Shown in pieces: positions 1 to 9,385 of a stretch of DNA of 64,000 nucleotides (positions are counted from its first letter, which is position 1; the number at the start of each line of letters is the position of its first letter). A model generated the notes under the pieces. That model was not told where the DNA came from. It searched no databases and saw only the letters and a program-made list of their open reading frames with translations. The DNA lies in NCBI GenBank assembly GCA_910585825.1, contig CAJUEY010000005.1, forward strand, positions 53,799-117,798, given 5' to 3'. Origin of the DNA: an uncultured Lachnospiraceae bacterium (GTDB lineage Bacteria > Bacillota > Clostridia > Lachnospirales > Lachnospiraceae). The translations under genes and the position numbers were made by a program.

Positions 1-2
1 CC

Positions 3-3000
3 AGCATGCAGGACGTTATTTTTTCCGGTACAGAAAACAGAAAACCTTTAAGCTATGCTTATGTTGCGATTACTATGGATAATTCAGACCGTATGCTGGA
101 CATTGATTTTGAGGAAGTAACGGTTGCAAGACGGGTATATCGTTCCGGCGAAAGCGAATATCTGCTGAATGGAAATCCCTGTCGGCTGAAAGACATCAAC
201 GAGCTTTTTTACGATACCGGAATCGGCAAGGAAGGCTATTCCATTATCGGACAGGGACAGATCGAGAGAATTCTAAATGGTCGTCCGGAAGAGAGAAGAG
301 AGCTTTTTGATGAGGCTGCAGGCATTGTAAAATATAAAAGACGAAAGGCCACAGCGCAGAAAAAGCTGGAATCAGAACGGGAAAATCTGGTTCGGATCAA
401 TGATATTTTAAGTGAGCTGGAACGCCAGATAGGGCCTTTGGAACGTCAGAGTGAAAAGGCGAAAATCTTCCTGAAAAAAAGAGAAGAGCTTAAGAAACAG
501 GATGTGAATCTTTTTCTTCTGGAGATGGAGCAGATGGATGTCCAGATGAAAGAGGTCACAGAGAATTATGAAATCACAGATGCCCAATTAAAAGAAACAA
601 CAGCTTCCCATGAACAGATAAAAGGGGAGTATGAGAAAATGGAAGCTCTGCTGGAATCCATCACGGCAGAAATAGAAACCGAAAGAGAAGAACTGAATCA
701 GTCTGCGATTATAAAAGGAAAGCTGGAAGGGCAGATCAATGTCTTAAATGAACAGATCAAAGCTGCGGAAATGTCAGACGAACATTTTAAAAGCAGAACG
801 GCAGAGATTGAGGCGGACAAGCAGGAGAAATTGCACCAGAAGAATGCTTATGAAACGGAAAAGCAGAATTTGGATGAGCAGCTGGATCTGGTGACCGGGC
901 GAAGAGAAAAAGCAGAAAAAGAGCTGCAGGATCTTCAGAAAGCCATTGCAGATTGTAATGAAGGAATGGAAAATGGCAAAAATGAGCTGCTGCAGCTTTT
1001 AAACCAAAAAGCCCGGATACAGGCTGAACAACAGAAATTTGACACTTTGATTGAGCAGGCCAATATCCGCAAAGCCCAGTTGAGTCAGCGGTTTTTAAAG
1101 AAAAAAGGCGACGAATCCAATTTGGATGACCTGTTAAAAGAGCAGGAAGAAATTTTATCCAAAGTGCAAAGGGAGATTGAAGGATTAAAACAAGAGGAAG
1201 CGCAGTTATCCGGGAAACAGAAGGATTGGGCAAATAAACTCAGTCAGACTAACCGCGAGATTGAAGAGGACACTGCAAAATATCATAAGACTGCCTCCCG
1301 GCTGGAATCTTTAAAAAATATTGCGGAACGCTACGACGGCTACGGCATCAGCATCCGTAAAATTATGGAGCAGAAAGACAAAGAGTCCAAATTGTTAGGC
1401 GTTGTATCGGATTTGATTAAAGTTGAGAAAAAATACGAAACAGCAATTGAGACGGCTCTTGGCGGCAGCATCCAAAATATTGTGACAGAAGATGATGAAA
1501 CAGCAAAACGGATGATTGCATATCTGAAGAAAAACCGTTTGGGAAGGGCGACTTTTCTGCCGTTGACTTCTGTAAAAGGCAAAGGAAATATACCTTATCC
1601 GGAAGCATTAAAAGAGCCCGGCGTGATTGGGCTTGCTCATACGCTGGTTCAAAATGATACCATATACGACGGCATTATGCGGCAGCTTCTGGGAAGGGTC
1701 GTTGTTGCAGATACCATTGACCATGCCATTGCCCTTGCCAAAAAATATCATCATTCCCTTTCTATTGTAACGCTGGAAGGGGAATCCTTACGTCCCGGAG
1801 GCTCTATGACCGGAGGCGCATTTAAAAACAGCAGCAATCTGCTGGGAAGGAACCGTGAGATCGAAGATTTGACAGATCAGGCAGAGGGGTTAAAACAGCA
1901 GCTTTTGAATCAGAAAAGCCGCAGAGAAGAAATTTTAACGGCTCAGGCATTGATCACAGATGATTTAGAAGAAATCAAAAAAACATTGCAGGAGAAATAT
2001 CTGCTTGCCAATACGGCGGAATTAAATGTAAAGCGTACTGCCCAGCAAAAAGAAGAAAGCGAAGGAGCATTAAAAAATCTCCAGACAGAGAGCATAGAAT
2101 TAGACTGTCAGATCCGGGAGATAAAAGCCGGAAAAGAACATGCGTTAAACGAAATCGAAGAATCCAAAAAAAGAGAAGAAGAGATTGAAAAAGAGAATCA
2201 AAGCTATCAGGCAGCTTTGGATGAACAGCTGTATTTAGAAAGCAGCGTGAATAAAACATTTTCGGAAGTACAAATGGAGGAGGCAAATATCCGGCAGAAA
2301 AGCGAATTTGCATCTTCCAATATCGAACGTGTCAGAACCGAAATTGAAAAATGCGACATATTAAAGGCCGAACTTTCCAAAGAGGTGGAAACAGCAAAAG
2401 AAGACGCCAAAAGGCGTAGAGAAGAAATCGAAGAAATCAAAAAGACGATTCTTGTATCAGATGAAGAATGCAGCGCTTTAGAAAGCAAATTAAAAGAGCA
2501 GATTCAGAAAAAAGATGAAATATCCGCCCGGCAGAAAGAATTTTTTGGAAAAAGAGAAGAAATTTCAAACCGCATCAGCAATCTGGATAAAGAAATGTTC
2601 CGTTTGAACAGCCGCAGAGAGAAGCTGGAAGAGACAAGAGAGCGTCGGAACAATTACATGTGGGAAGAATATGAACTGACGTTTCATAACGCTATGGAGC
2701 TGAAAGAAGAGGCTTACAACGAACCGGAAATATTGAAAAAGCAGATTGGTTTGTTAAAAGAAGAAATCCGGGGACTTGGCAATGTGAATGTCAATTCCAT
2801 TGAAGAATACAAAGAGGTTTCCAAACGGTATGATTTTTTGAACACGCAGCACGAAGATCTGATTCGGGCAGAAGAGGCTCTGGTCAATATCATAGAAGAA
2901 CTGGATGTGGGCATGCGAAAACAGTTTGCAGAGAAATTTGAGGAGATTCGCCGGGAATTTGATAAGGCATTTAAAGAATTGTTTGGCGGCGGCAAAGGAA

Positions 3001-3386
3001 CCTTAGAACTTGTGGAAGAGGAAGATATTTTGGAGTGCGGTATACGGATTATTGCTCAGCCGCCGGGAAAGAAACTGCAGAATATGATCCTGTTATCCGG
3101 AGGGGAGAAATCTCTGACGGCTATTTCACTGTTATTTGCCATTCAGAATTTAAAGCCTTCGCCCTTTTGCCTCTTGGACGAGATTGAGGCAGCGTTGGAT
3201 GATTCTAATGTCGGCCGTTTTGCAAAATATCTGCATAAGCTTACAAAGAATACACAGTTTATCGTGATTACCCACAGAAGGGGGACAATGGCGTCTGCAG
3301 ACCGTCTGTACGGAATTACCATGCAGGAAAAAGGCGTATCTACATTGGTATCCGTAGATTTGATTGAACATGATCTGGACAAATAA
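3..3386 (+). CDS. smc: Chromosome segregation ATPase SMC (5' end cut by window)
   Basis: This is the structural maintenance of chromosomes ATPase, which forms a ring dimer with ScpA and ScpB and compacts the nucleoid. The reading frame is already open at the window edge. Compared with typical SMC proteins about 60 N-terminal residues, including the Walker A nucleotide site, lie upstream. Counting from the first Met at base 6, residues 1-120 are the rest of the N-terminal head. Glu/Lys-rich coiled coil follows to about 435, the hinge spans about 440-600 (with the glycine-rich GGSMTGGAF end), and a second coiled coil runs to about 1000. The C-terminal head carries the signature LLSGGEKSLTA (about 1027) and Walker B with D-loop (CLLDEIEAALDDSNV, about 1056). 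FtsY follows 33 bases later, the standard clostridial order. Confidence 0.97.
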   Translation, partial: SMQDVIFSGTENRKPLSYAYVAITMDNSDRMLDIDFEEVTVARRVYRSGESEYLLNGNPCRLKDINELFYDTGIGKEGYSIIGQGQIERILNGRPEERRELFDEAAGIVKYKRRKATAQKKLESERENLVRINDILSELERQIGPLERQSEKAKIFLKKREELKKQDVNLFLLEMEQMDVQMKEVTENYEITDAQLKETTASHEQIKGEYEKMEALLESITAEIETEREELNQSAIIKGKLEGQINVLNEQIKAAEMSDEHFKSRTAEIEADKQEKLHQKNAYETEKQNLDEQLDLVTGRREKAEKELQDLQKAIADCNEGMENGKNELLQLLNQKARIQAEQQKFDTLIEQANIRKAQLSQRFLKKKGDESNLDDLLKEQEEILSKVQREIEGLKQEEAQLSGKQKDWANKLSQTNREIEEDTAKYHKTASRLESLKNIAERYDGYGISIRKIMEQKDKESKLLGVVSDLIKVEKKYETAIETALGGSIQNIVTEDDETAKRMIAYLKKNRLGRATFLPLTSVKGKGNIPYPEALKEPGVIGLAHTLVQNDTIYDGIMRQLLGRVVVADTIDHAIALAKKYHHSLSIVTLEGESLRPGGSMTGGAFKNSSNLLGRNREIEDLTDQAEGLKQQLLNQKSRREEILTAQALITDDLEEIKKTLQEKYLLANTAELNVKRTAQQKEESEGALKNLQTESIELDCQIREIKAGKEHALNEIEESKKREEEIEKENQSYQAALDEQLYLESSVNKTFSEVQMEEANIRQKSEFASSNIERVRTEIEKCDILKAELSKEVETAKEDAKRRREEIEEIKKTILVSDEECSALESKLKEQIQKKDEISARQKEFFGKREEISNRISNLDKEMFRLNSRREKLEETRERRNNYMWEEYELTFHNAMELKEEAYNEPEILKKQIGLLKEEIRGLGNVNVNSIEEYKEVSKRYDFLNTQHEDLIRAEEALVNIIEELDVGMRKQFAEKFEEIRREFDKAFKELFGGGKGTLELVEEEDILECGIRIIAQPPGKKLQNMILLSGGEKSLTAISLLFAIQNLKPSPFCLLDEIEAALDDSNVGRFAKYLHKLTKNTQFIVITHRRGTMASADRLYGITMQEKGVSTLVSVDLIEHDLDK

Positions 3387-3419
3387 ACGTTAAGAAGAAT
3401 GTAATTGGGAGGAATTTTT

Positions 3420-4361
3420 ATGAGTAATGAAAAGAAAGGATTTTTCAGCAGACTTGCTGCAGGTTTAAGTAAGACAAGGGACAATATTGTATCCGGAATG
3501 GATTCTATTTTCAGCGGATTTTCCAGTCTGGATGATGAGTTTTACGAGGAAATAGAGGAGATTTTGATTATGGGGGATCTGGGGGTAAAAGCCACAGAAG
3601 AGATCATCGAAAATCTCAAAGCAAAAGTAAAAGAGAACAGAATCAAAGAACCACAGGCCTGCAGACAGCTTTTAATCGACAGTATCAAAGAACAGATGCG
3701 GGTAGAAGAGACGGCATACCGCTTTGAGGAAGAACAGTCGGTAGTGCTTATAATCGGTGTGAATGGGGTAGGAAAAACCACAACAGTCGGAAAACTGGCC
3801 GGCAAATTAAAAAACGAAGGTAAAAAAGTAGTCATCGCAGCAGCAGATACCTTCCGCGCAGCGGCAGGGGATCAGCTTTTGGAGTGGGCAAAACGTGCTG
3901 ATGTGGAAATGATTGGCGGTCAGGAGGGCGCAGATCCCGCCTCTGTGATTTTTGACGCAGTATCCTCCGCCAGATCAAAGGGCGCAGACGTGCTGTTGTG
4001 CGACACGGCGGGAAGGCTTCATAATAAAAAGAATCTTATGGAGGAATTGAAAAAGATCAATCGCATCATCGACAGAGAATTTCCCGGGGCTTACAGGGAG
4101 ACACTGGTAGTGTTGGATGCCGCTACAGGACAGAATGCGCTGGCCCAGGCGAAGGAGTTTGGCGAAACGGCAGATCTGACTGGAATTGTGCTGACCAAAA
4201 TGGACGGAACGGCAAAGGGCGGCATTGCAGTGGCGATTCAGTCAGAACTCAATATTCCCGTCAAATATATCGGAGTGGGAGAAACCATTGATGATCTGCA
4301 GAAGTTTGACGCAGACGAGTTTGTAGACGCGCTGTTTCAAACCAGAAGTGAGGAGGAATGA
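3420..4361 (+). CDS. ftsY: Signal recognition particle receptor FtsY
   Basis: FtsY is the SRP receptor GTPase at the inner face of the membrane. It docks ribosome-nascent chain-SRP complexes for co-translational insertion. I start it at the ATG at 3420 because GGGAGGA (3407-3413) sits 6 bases upstream; a TTG at 3405 would lie before that site. The 313-residue protein has a short N-terminal helical N domain and the SRP GTPase G domain: G1 GVNGVGKTT near residue 112, DTAGR near 195 and TKMDG near 259. The long acidic A domain of E. coli FtsY is absent, as is usual in Firmicutes. It follows smc and runs into the threonine ammonia-lyase with a 2-base gap, so all three are probably co-transcribed. 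Confidence 0.97.
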   Translation: MSNEKKGFFSRLAAGLSKTRDNIVSGMDSIFSGFSSLDDEFYEEIEEILIMGDLGVKATEEIIENLKAKVKENRIKEPQACRQLLIDSIKEQMRVEETAYRFEEEQSVVLIIGVNGVGKTTTVGKLAGKLKNEGKKVVIAAADTFRAAAGDQLLEWAKRADVEMIGGQEGADPASVIFDAVSSARSKGADVLLCDTAGRLHNKKNLMEELKKINRIIDREFPGAYRETLVVLDAATGQNALAQAKEFGETADLTGIVLTKMDGTAKGGIAVAIQSELNIPVKYIGVGETIDDLQKFDADEFVDALFQTRSEEE

Positions 4362-4363
4362 AT

Positions 4364-5575
4364 ATGCTGACACTGGATAAATTTGAAGAGGCAAGTGAGA
4401 AGGTCAAAGAAGTCACTTTAGAGACGAAACTGATATACAGTGATTTTCTCAGTAATCAGACAGGCAATAAAGTATATCTGAAACCGGAAAATATGCAGTT
4501 TACCGGAGCCTATAAGGTAAGGGGCGCTTATTATAAGATCAGCACCTTGTCGGAGGAAGAAAGAGAAAAGGGACTGATTACCGCATCTGCAGGAAACCAT
4601 GCCCAGGGCGTTGCTTATGCAGCAAAGTGCTATGGTGTCAAAGCCGTAATTGTAATGCCTACGACGACGCCTTTGATCAAGGTAAACCGGACAAAAAGCT
4701 ATGGAGCGGAAGTCATTTTATATGGAGATGTATATGACGAGTCCTGTGCCCATGCATATGAGCTGGCGGAACAAATGGGATATACCTTTATTCATCCTTT
4801 TGATGATCTGGCCGTTGCTACAGGACAGGGAACCATAGCCATGGAGATTTTCAAAGAACTTCCTTTGGTAGAATATATTCTGGTTCCCATAGGGGGAGGC
4901 GGACTTGCCACAGGAGTCTCTGCTTTGGCCAAGCTGTTAAATCCCAAGATCAAGGTGATCGGTGTGGAACCTGCCGGCGCGGGCTGCATGAAAGCATCCT
5001 TTGAAACCGGTAAGGTCACGACCCTTCCTGACGTAAATACGATCGCAGACGGTACAGCTGTGAAGACCCCGGGAGAAACAATATTTCCATATATAAAGAA
5101 AAATCTGGATGATATTCTGACGGTGGAAGACAATGAGTTAGTAGTTGCATTTTTGGATATGGTGGAAAATCATAAAATTGTTGTAGAGAATTCCGGTCTG
5201 CTTACCGTTGCAGCTTTAAAGCATCTGAATGTAAAGGGAAAGCGCATTGTGTCTATTTTAAGCGGCGGAAATATGGATGTCATTACCATGTCTTCTGTGG
5301 TGCAGCAGGGACTGATTTTAAGAGACCGGATTTTTACGGTGTCCATACTTTTGCCGGATAAACCGGGCGAGCTTACGAAGGTAGCGGATACCATTGCAAA
5401 AGAACAGGGCAATGTGATTAAACTGGAGCACAATCAGTTTATCAGCATCAACCGGAATGCAGCGGTGGAACTGCGGATCACGATGGAATGTTTTGGAACA
5501 GAGCATAAAAGACAGATTATAAAGGCATTGGAAAAAGCGCAGTTTAAACCGAAACAAGTGCGGACAAGCCTTTAA
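4364..5575 (+). CDS. ilvA: Threonine ammonia-lyase with C-terminal ACT domain
   Basis: This PLP enzyme deaminates L-threonine to 2-oxobutanoate, feeding isoleucine synthesis or threonine catabolism. The ATG at 4364 is preferred: AGGAGG (4351-4356) lies 7 bases upstream, whereas the in-frame ATG at 4358 has no room for ribosome binding. The PLP lysine is expected at K51 in GAYKVRGA. A glycine-rich phosphate loop (GGGGLATG) sits near residue 180. The last 80 residues read as an ACT domain (LLPDKPGELTKVAD). At 403 residues with one ACT domain it matches the short catabolic/clostridial form rather than the 514-residue two-ACT IlvA, so TdcB-like is an alternative name. It may ride on the smc-ftsY transcript, and a terminator follows at 5703. 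Confidence 0.93.
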   Translation: MLTLDKFEEASEKVKEVTLETKLIYSDFLSNQTGNKVYLKPENMQFTGAYKVRGAYYKISTLSEEEREKGLITASAGNHAQGVAYAAKCYGVKAVIVMPTTTPLIKVNRTKSYGAEVILYGDVYDESCAHAYELAEQMGYTFIHPFDDLAVATGQGTIAMEIFKELPLVEYILVPIGGGGLATGVSALAKLLNPKIKVIGVEPAGAGCMKASFETGKVTTLPDVNTIADGTAVKTPGETIFPYIKKNLDDILTVEDNELVVAFLDMVENHKIVVENSGLLTVAALKHLNVKGKRIVSILSGGNMDVITMSSVVQQGLILRDRIFTVSILLPDKPGELTKVADTIAKEQGNVIKLEHNQFISINRNAAVELRITMECFGTEHKRQIIKALEKAQFKPKQVRTSL

Positions 5576-5702
5576 AAAATGCTTATTTCTCTCCTGGGAT
5601 TTGTCTGCTGTTTACGGTCTTTGTACTGTTCATAACAGCCATTCGGGACGAAATCCATGGTTTTTATAATTACCATTTCTCTTACTGAATCATGTTCCCA
5701 CG

Positions 5703-5727
5703 AAACACGCAGTTTATGCGTGTTTTT
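5703..5727 (+). terminator. Intrinsic terminator after ilvA
   Basis: A 9-bp perfect stem (AAACACGCA at 5703-5711 with TGCGTGTTT at 5717-5725) with a 5-base loop runs into a short T run. It lies about 130 bases after the ilvA stop and before the spo0A promoter, so it should end the smc-ftsY-ilvA transcript. The rest of 5576-5870 shows no convincing gene. Confidence 0.65.
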
Positions 5728-5760
5728 GGACTATAATTAGTAACGAAATTTACGACATGA

Positions 5761-5851
5761 ATCGACAAAAAGAACAATAAAAACAGAAGAACCTGCAAAA
5801 TATATTTGGGTAATCGACAGGGTTCTGTCAGGGGAAACGTTAGGTGTCGAA
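5761..5851 (+). promoter_or_regulatory. Cluster of Spo0A-box-like sites upstream of spo0A
   Basis: Three sequences resemble the Spo0A box (TGTCGAA core). One is an exact TGTCGAA on the plus strand at 5845-5851. Two are close matches on the minus strand: TTTGTCGAT (5761-5769) and CTGTCGAT (5813-5820). They lie 20-110 bases upstream of the -35 of the spo0A promoter, so self-regulation by phosphorylated Spo0A is plausible. The sequence matches are visible; the regulation is inferred from the known autoregulation of spo0A in Bacillus. Confidence 0.5.
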
Positions 5852-5870
5852 ATATCCCGATGAAATGTAT

Positions 5871-5899
5871 TTGATTCAAAAGAGCGGTATGCTTATAAT
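5871..5899 (+). promoter_or_regulatory. Sigma-A promoter of spo0A
   Basis: TTGATT (5871-5876), a 17-base spacer and a perfect TATAAT (5894-5899) give a good vegetative promoter. It predicts an RNA start near 5906 and a 5' leader of about 78 bases before the spo0A ATG. Confidence 0.75.
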
Positions 5900-5983
5900 A
5901 CAAATAGTCCAGGTTTTAGCCAGAAGCTTTGGAAAGATTTGTGGAAATTGACCGAATAAAATGTTTCAGGAGGAGAAATTGAA

Positions 5984-6805
5984 ATGGGTAAATTAAATGT
6001 GGCAATTGCAGACGATAATGAAAGAATGCTGCGGTTATTAGGAGATATTATCCGTACAGATGAAGAGTTAGAAGTAGTGGGTACAGCGAAAGATGGAGAA
6101 GAAGCCTGGAAAATGATAAAGGAGAAAGAACCAGATGTTGTTTTGCTGGATATTGTAATGCCAAAATTAGATGGATTGGGCGTTTTAGACAAAGTTAACC
6201 ATGATGCATCCATAAAAAAGCATCCCTCTTTTATAATGATCAGTGCGATTGGAAATGAACAAATAACAGAAGACGCTTTTTCTTATGGGGCGAATTATTA
6301 TATTATGAAACCCTTTGACAATGATATGGTTATCAAACAGATCAAGCAGGCGAAAAAGACATCAGAATCTGTCAAAAGCATTGAAACGCGCAAGATAAGC
6401 GCCTATGAAAAATTTGACAGACAGGAAGAACAGCAGCCGTTGGGAAATTTGGAAAAGAAAGTTACGAATATTATTCATGAAATCGGAGTGCCTGCCCATA
6501 TCAAAGGATACCAGTATTTGAGAGAGGCAATTATGATGTCTGTAGACGACATTGAAATGTTAAATTCCATTACTAAAATTCTTTATCCTACAATTGCCAA
6601 GAAATATCAGACAACGCCCAGCAGAGTGGAAAGAGCAATACGACATGCCATTGAAGTGGCCTGGAGCAGAGGCAAAATGGATACGATTGACGATCTGTTT
6701 GGATATACAATCAACAATGGAAAAGGAAAGCCGACGAATTCAGAATTTGTAGCGTTGATTGCTGACAAAATACGTCTGGATTATAAGCATAATGGGGCGT
6801 TTTAG
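5984..6805 (+). CDS. spo0A: Sporulation master response regulator Spo0A
   Basis: Spo0A is the phosphorylated transcription factor that commits the cell to sporulation. The receiver domain (residues 1-125) has the acidic pair D10/D11, the phospho-acceptor D56 in LLDIVMP and the conserved lysine in YIMKPFD. The C-terminal Spo0A DNA-binding domain (about 150-273) contains the family's recognition helix around TPSRVERAIRHAIEVAWSRG. The start has AGGAGGAG 8 bases upstream. Length 273 is normal. In many clostridia spoIVB lies just before spo0A, but here the upstream gene is ilvA and spo0A has its own promoter. It marks the organism as potentially spore-forming. Confidence 0.98.
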   Translation: MGKLNVAIADDNERMLRLLGDIIRTDEELEVVGTAKDGEEAWKMIKEKEPDVVLLDIVMPKLDGLGVLDKVNHDASIKKHPSFIMISAIGNEQITEDAFSYGANYYIMKPFDNDMVIKQIKQAKKTSESVKSIETRKISAYEKFDRQEEQQPLGNLEKKVTNIIHEIGVPAHIKGYQYLREAIMMSVDDIEMLNSITKILYPTIAKKYQTTPSRVERAIRHAIEVAWSRGKMDTIDDLFGYTINNGKGKPTNSEFVALIADKIRLDYKHNGAF

Positions 6806-6915
6806 GACTTTTTATTGTTGAAAAAATAGAGTATAATAGATCTAACATATCAGTTTGCCATAAGATCAAAAGCGAAATAGTCAACTGACGGTATGAATAT
6901 GGGAGGTCTATATCA

Positions 6916-8370
6916 ATGAAAAAAATACTTTTCGCATCTTCGGAGGCAGTGCCTTTTATCAAAACAGGAGGATTGGCAGATGTTGTGGGTTCACTGCCAA
7001 AAAATTTTGATCATAAGAAATATGATGTAAGAGTGATCCTTCCGAAATATGCGTGTATGGATGAAAAGTTTTCAAAAAGCTTGAAAACAGTTGCCAGTTT
7101 TTATACAGAATTGGGCTGGAGAAAGCAGTATGCCGGTGTTTTGGGGGCAAAAGCTGACGGAATACAGTATTATTTTATCGATAATGAATTTTATTTTGCA
7201 GGGAATCATCCCTATGGTGAGATTTATCAGGATATTGAAAAATTTGCATTTTTTTCAAAGGCAGTGTTGGATGCACTGGAATTTATTGATTTTTTGCCGG
7301 ATGTGATACATTGCAACGACTGGCAGACAGGACTGATACCGGTGTTTTTGGAAAAATTTTATCGAGGCAGAGAAAATTACAGCAAAATCCGTACTGTATT
7401 TTCTATTCACAATATTCGGTTTCAGGGCAGATGGAAAATACCGGAGGTAAAAGATGTTACCGGACTGCCCGAAGATGTTTTTACGGCAGAGGGAATTGAA
7501 AGTTACGGAGAATCCAATTATTTAAAAGGCGGCATTGTCTATGCTGATGCTGTGACAACTGTCAGCAAATCCTATGCAATGGAAATCATGACGCCGGAGG
7601 GAGGAGAAGGTTTAGACGGTGTGCTGCGGCGCTATAGCTTTAAACTATTTGGCATTTTGAACGGATTGGATTATGATGTCTATCATCCGGGCAAAGATCC
7701 TTATATTACGGCAAAGTTTAGCGTCAAAAATGCTGCGGCAAAGAAAAGACGGAATAAAGAGAATCTACAAAAGATATCCGGGCTGCCGAAAGAGAGGGAT
7801 ACGTTTCTGATTGGAATGGTATCTCGGATGTCTGACCAGAAAGGATTTGATTTGGTCGCCTGCATTCTGGATGAATTTCTTTCCAGGGAAAACGTACAGT
7901 TTGTCGTGCTGGGGACCGGAGAAGAACGTTATGAGAATATGTTTCGTTATTTTTCTGACAAATATCCGGATAAAATGTCTGTTTATATCGGGTATTCAGA
8001 GGATCGGGCGCATTTGATCTATGCGGGGGCAGATGCCTTTTTGATGCCGTCTCTGTTTGAACCTTGTGGATTGAGCCAGCTGATTAGTTTAAGATACGGT
8101 ACAGTGCCCATTGTCCGGGAAACCGGCGGTTTAAAAGATACTGTAGAGCCTTACAATAAGTTTACCCAGGAAGGATGCGGATTTTCCTTTGCCAATTATA
8201 ATGCCCATGAAATGGCAGATGCCATGCGAATGGCGAAAGAATTGTATGAGACAGAAAAGAACCGTTGGCAGGATCTGGTCCTTCGAGGGATGAAACAGAA
8301 TTTTTCCTGGAAAAGTTCTGTAAAAGAATATGAAAGGCTCTACGAAAGTATTTGTCAGCTTACAGAGTGA
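6916..8370 (+). CDS. glgA: Glycogen synthase (ADP-glucose, GT5)
   Basis: GlgA extends alpha-1,4-glucan chains from ADP-glucose in the cytoplasm. The 484-residue protein begins with the GT5 hallmark KTGGLADVVGSLP (residues about 16-28), which binds ADP-glucose. It contains the C-terminal nucleotide-sugar region with SLFEPCGLSQLISLRYGTVPIVRETGGLKDTV, holding the conserved E-x7-E-type motif. GGGAGG at 6901-6906 gives 9-base spacing to the ATG. A TATAAT at 6832-6837 could be its -10 box, but no good -35 accompanies it. It stands alone here; glgX, for glycogen breakdown, is about 33 kb away and other glg genes are outside the window. The last 11 bases overlap the convergent DUF5688 gene tail to tail. 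Confidence 0.97.
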   Translation: MKKILFASSEAVPFIKTGGLADVVGSLPKNFDHKKYDVRVILPKYACMDEKFSKSLKTVASFYTELGWRKQYAGVLGAKADGIQYYFIDNEFYFAGNHPYGEIYQDIEKFAFFSKAVLDALEFIDFLPDVIHCNDWQTGLIPVFLEKFYRGRENYSKIRTVFSIHNIRFQGRWKIPEVKDVTGLPEDVFTAEGIESYGESNYLKGGIVYADAVTTVSKSYAMEIMTPEGGEGLDGVLRRYSFKLFGILNGLDYDVYHPGKDPYITAKFSVKNAAAKKRRNKENLQKISGLPKERDTFLIGMVSRMSDQKGFDLVACILDEFLSRENVQFVVLGTGEERYENMFRYFSDKYPDKMSVYIGYSEDRAHLIYAGADAFLMPSLFEPCGLSQLISLRYGTVPIVRETGGLKDTVEPYNKFTQEGCGFSFANYNAHEMADAMRMAKELYETEKNRWQDLVLRGMKQNFSWKSSVKEYERLYESICQLTE

Positions 8371-9262
8371 TAAATCCAGAGGCCTGTTCAAAGATATATA
8401 CGTGGTCGGAAAGGATTTCTTCTTTTGGAACCTGAGAGGCATTGATATCCTGGATGATAAGATTTAGACCGGTGATATCATCTGAGCCCTTTTCTTTGGG
8501 AAGAAGCAGAGCCTCATGGATGCTGCTGGGCAAGATATAGAGGTCGCTATGAATGGAGTCGGCAAAGCGGGATACCACATCCGGATAGAGAAGGGCAGAT
8601 GCACCATAGAGTTTTTCCGTATTAGACAACACATACATGGAAGGAAGATCTGTAGAAACAGCTGCCGTGGTGGGCGGTAAACAGAATTCAGGACATAATT
8701 TTTTCAAAGTAGCCTCCATACCTGCTATTTCATATGGCAGAAGTATGGGGGTGTTTTTTATGGCCAGATCATAAAGTGTATCCGCGGTAATCTGCCAGAT
8801 GTTCAGGTGGTGATTGTGAATCAGGATCATGGCATTTCCATTCGGCATAGACGGAAGATAACAACAGAATACAATAGCCAGATCCAGGAAACGGAAATGG
8901 GGAATATCTTTTAAGAGGTTTTGATTCCGTCTGTGGTTGATTAATTTGTAAATAATCTGATGCTTTACTTTGTCATAATCCATAAAAAAAGAAAAATCAA
9001 TATTTTCTTTGGGAACATTATTCTGATAAGCAAGGATGATATCCTCGAAGACGGATGATAGAGGCTTTCCGGAAAGATATTCTTCGTAGTAGTGATTCAG
9101 ATAGATTGTAGGGGTGATGTTCCTGGACTGATCCTGAATCAGTAGTCCGTCTAACCGGATATCGTTATTTTTGATGATGGGATGTAAAGATACGCTGGTA
9201 TTTTCTCCAAAATAATTTTGTATGGAAGTAACAGCAGAAGATTTAAAAGTTTCATAGTTCAT
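8360..9262 (-). CDS. DUF5688 family protein
   Basis: I recognise this as a DUF5688 protein, a family of unknown function common in Lachnospiraceae. It shows the family's typical stretches: a central MYVLSNTEKLYGASALLYPD, then LYILPSSIHEALLLP, and a closing EEILSDHVYIF. There is no signal peptide, membrane segment or known catalytic motif, so a soluble cytoplasmic protein is likely. The 300-residue length suits the family. AAAGGAG lies 11 bases before the ATG. It is convergent with glgA, and the stop codons overlap by 11 bases with no room for a terminator. No function can be read from the neighbours. Confidence 0.8.
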   Translation of the reverse strand: MNYETFKSSAVTSIQNYFGENTSVSLHPIIKNNDIRLDGLLIQDQSRNITPTIYLNHYYEEYLSGKPLSSVFEDIILAYQNNVPKENIDFSFFMDYDKVKHQIIYKLINHRRNQNLLKDIPHFRFLDLAIVFCCYLPSMPNGNAMILIHNHHLNIWQITADTLYDLAIKNTPILLPYEIAGMEATLKKLCPEFCLPPTTAAVSTDLPSMYVLSNTEKLYGASALLYPDVVSRFADSIHSDLYILPSSIHEALLLPKEKGSDDITGLNLIIQDINASQVPKEEILSDHVYIFEQASGFITL

Positions 9263-9385
9263 GTTTATAACTCCTTTTTATGATTGAAATAAGATGGAAT
9301 TACAGGCATGAATCTGTCAGATATTAGAATAAAAGATAAAAATACGATTGCATTTTAGCGGAAAAAAGCAAGTTTTTCAGATGGA

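Noticed and set aside
787..1233. Minus-strand frames antisense to smc and similar shadows inside hemC, smc, ppk and others
   Set aside because: They lack ribosome sites and family features and lie fully inside well-identified genes.
5934..5957. Sigma-H promoter just upstream of spo0A
   Set aside because: AAGATTT and GAAT are present, but the -35 differs from AGGAWWW and the spacing is about one base short; too weak to list.
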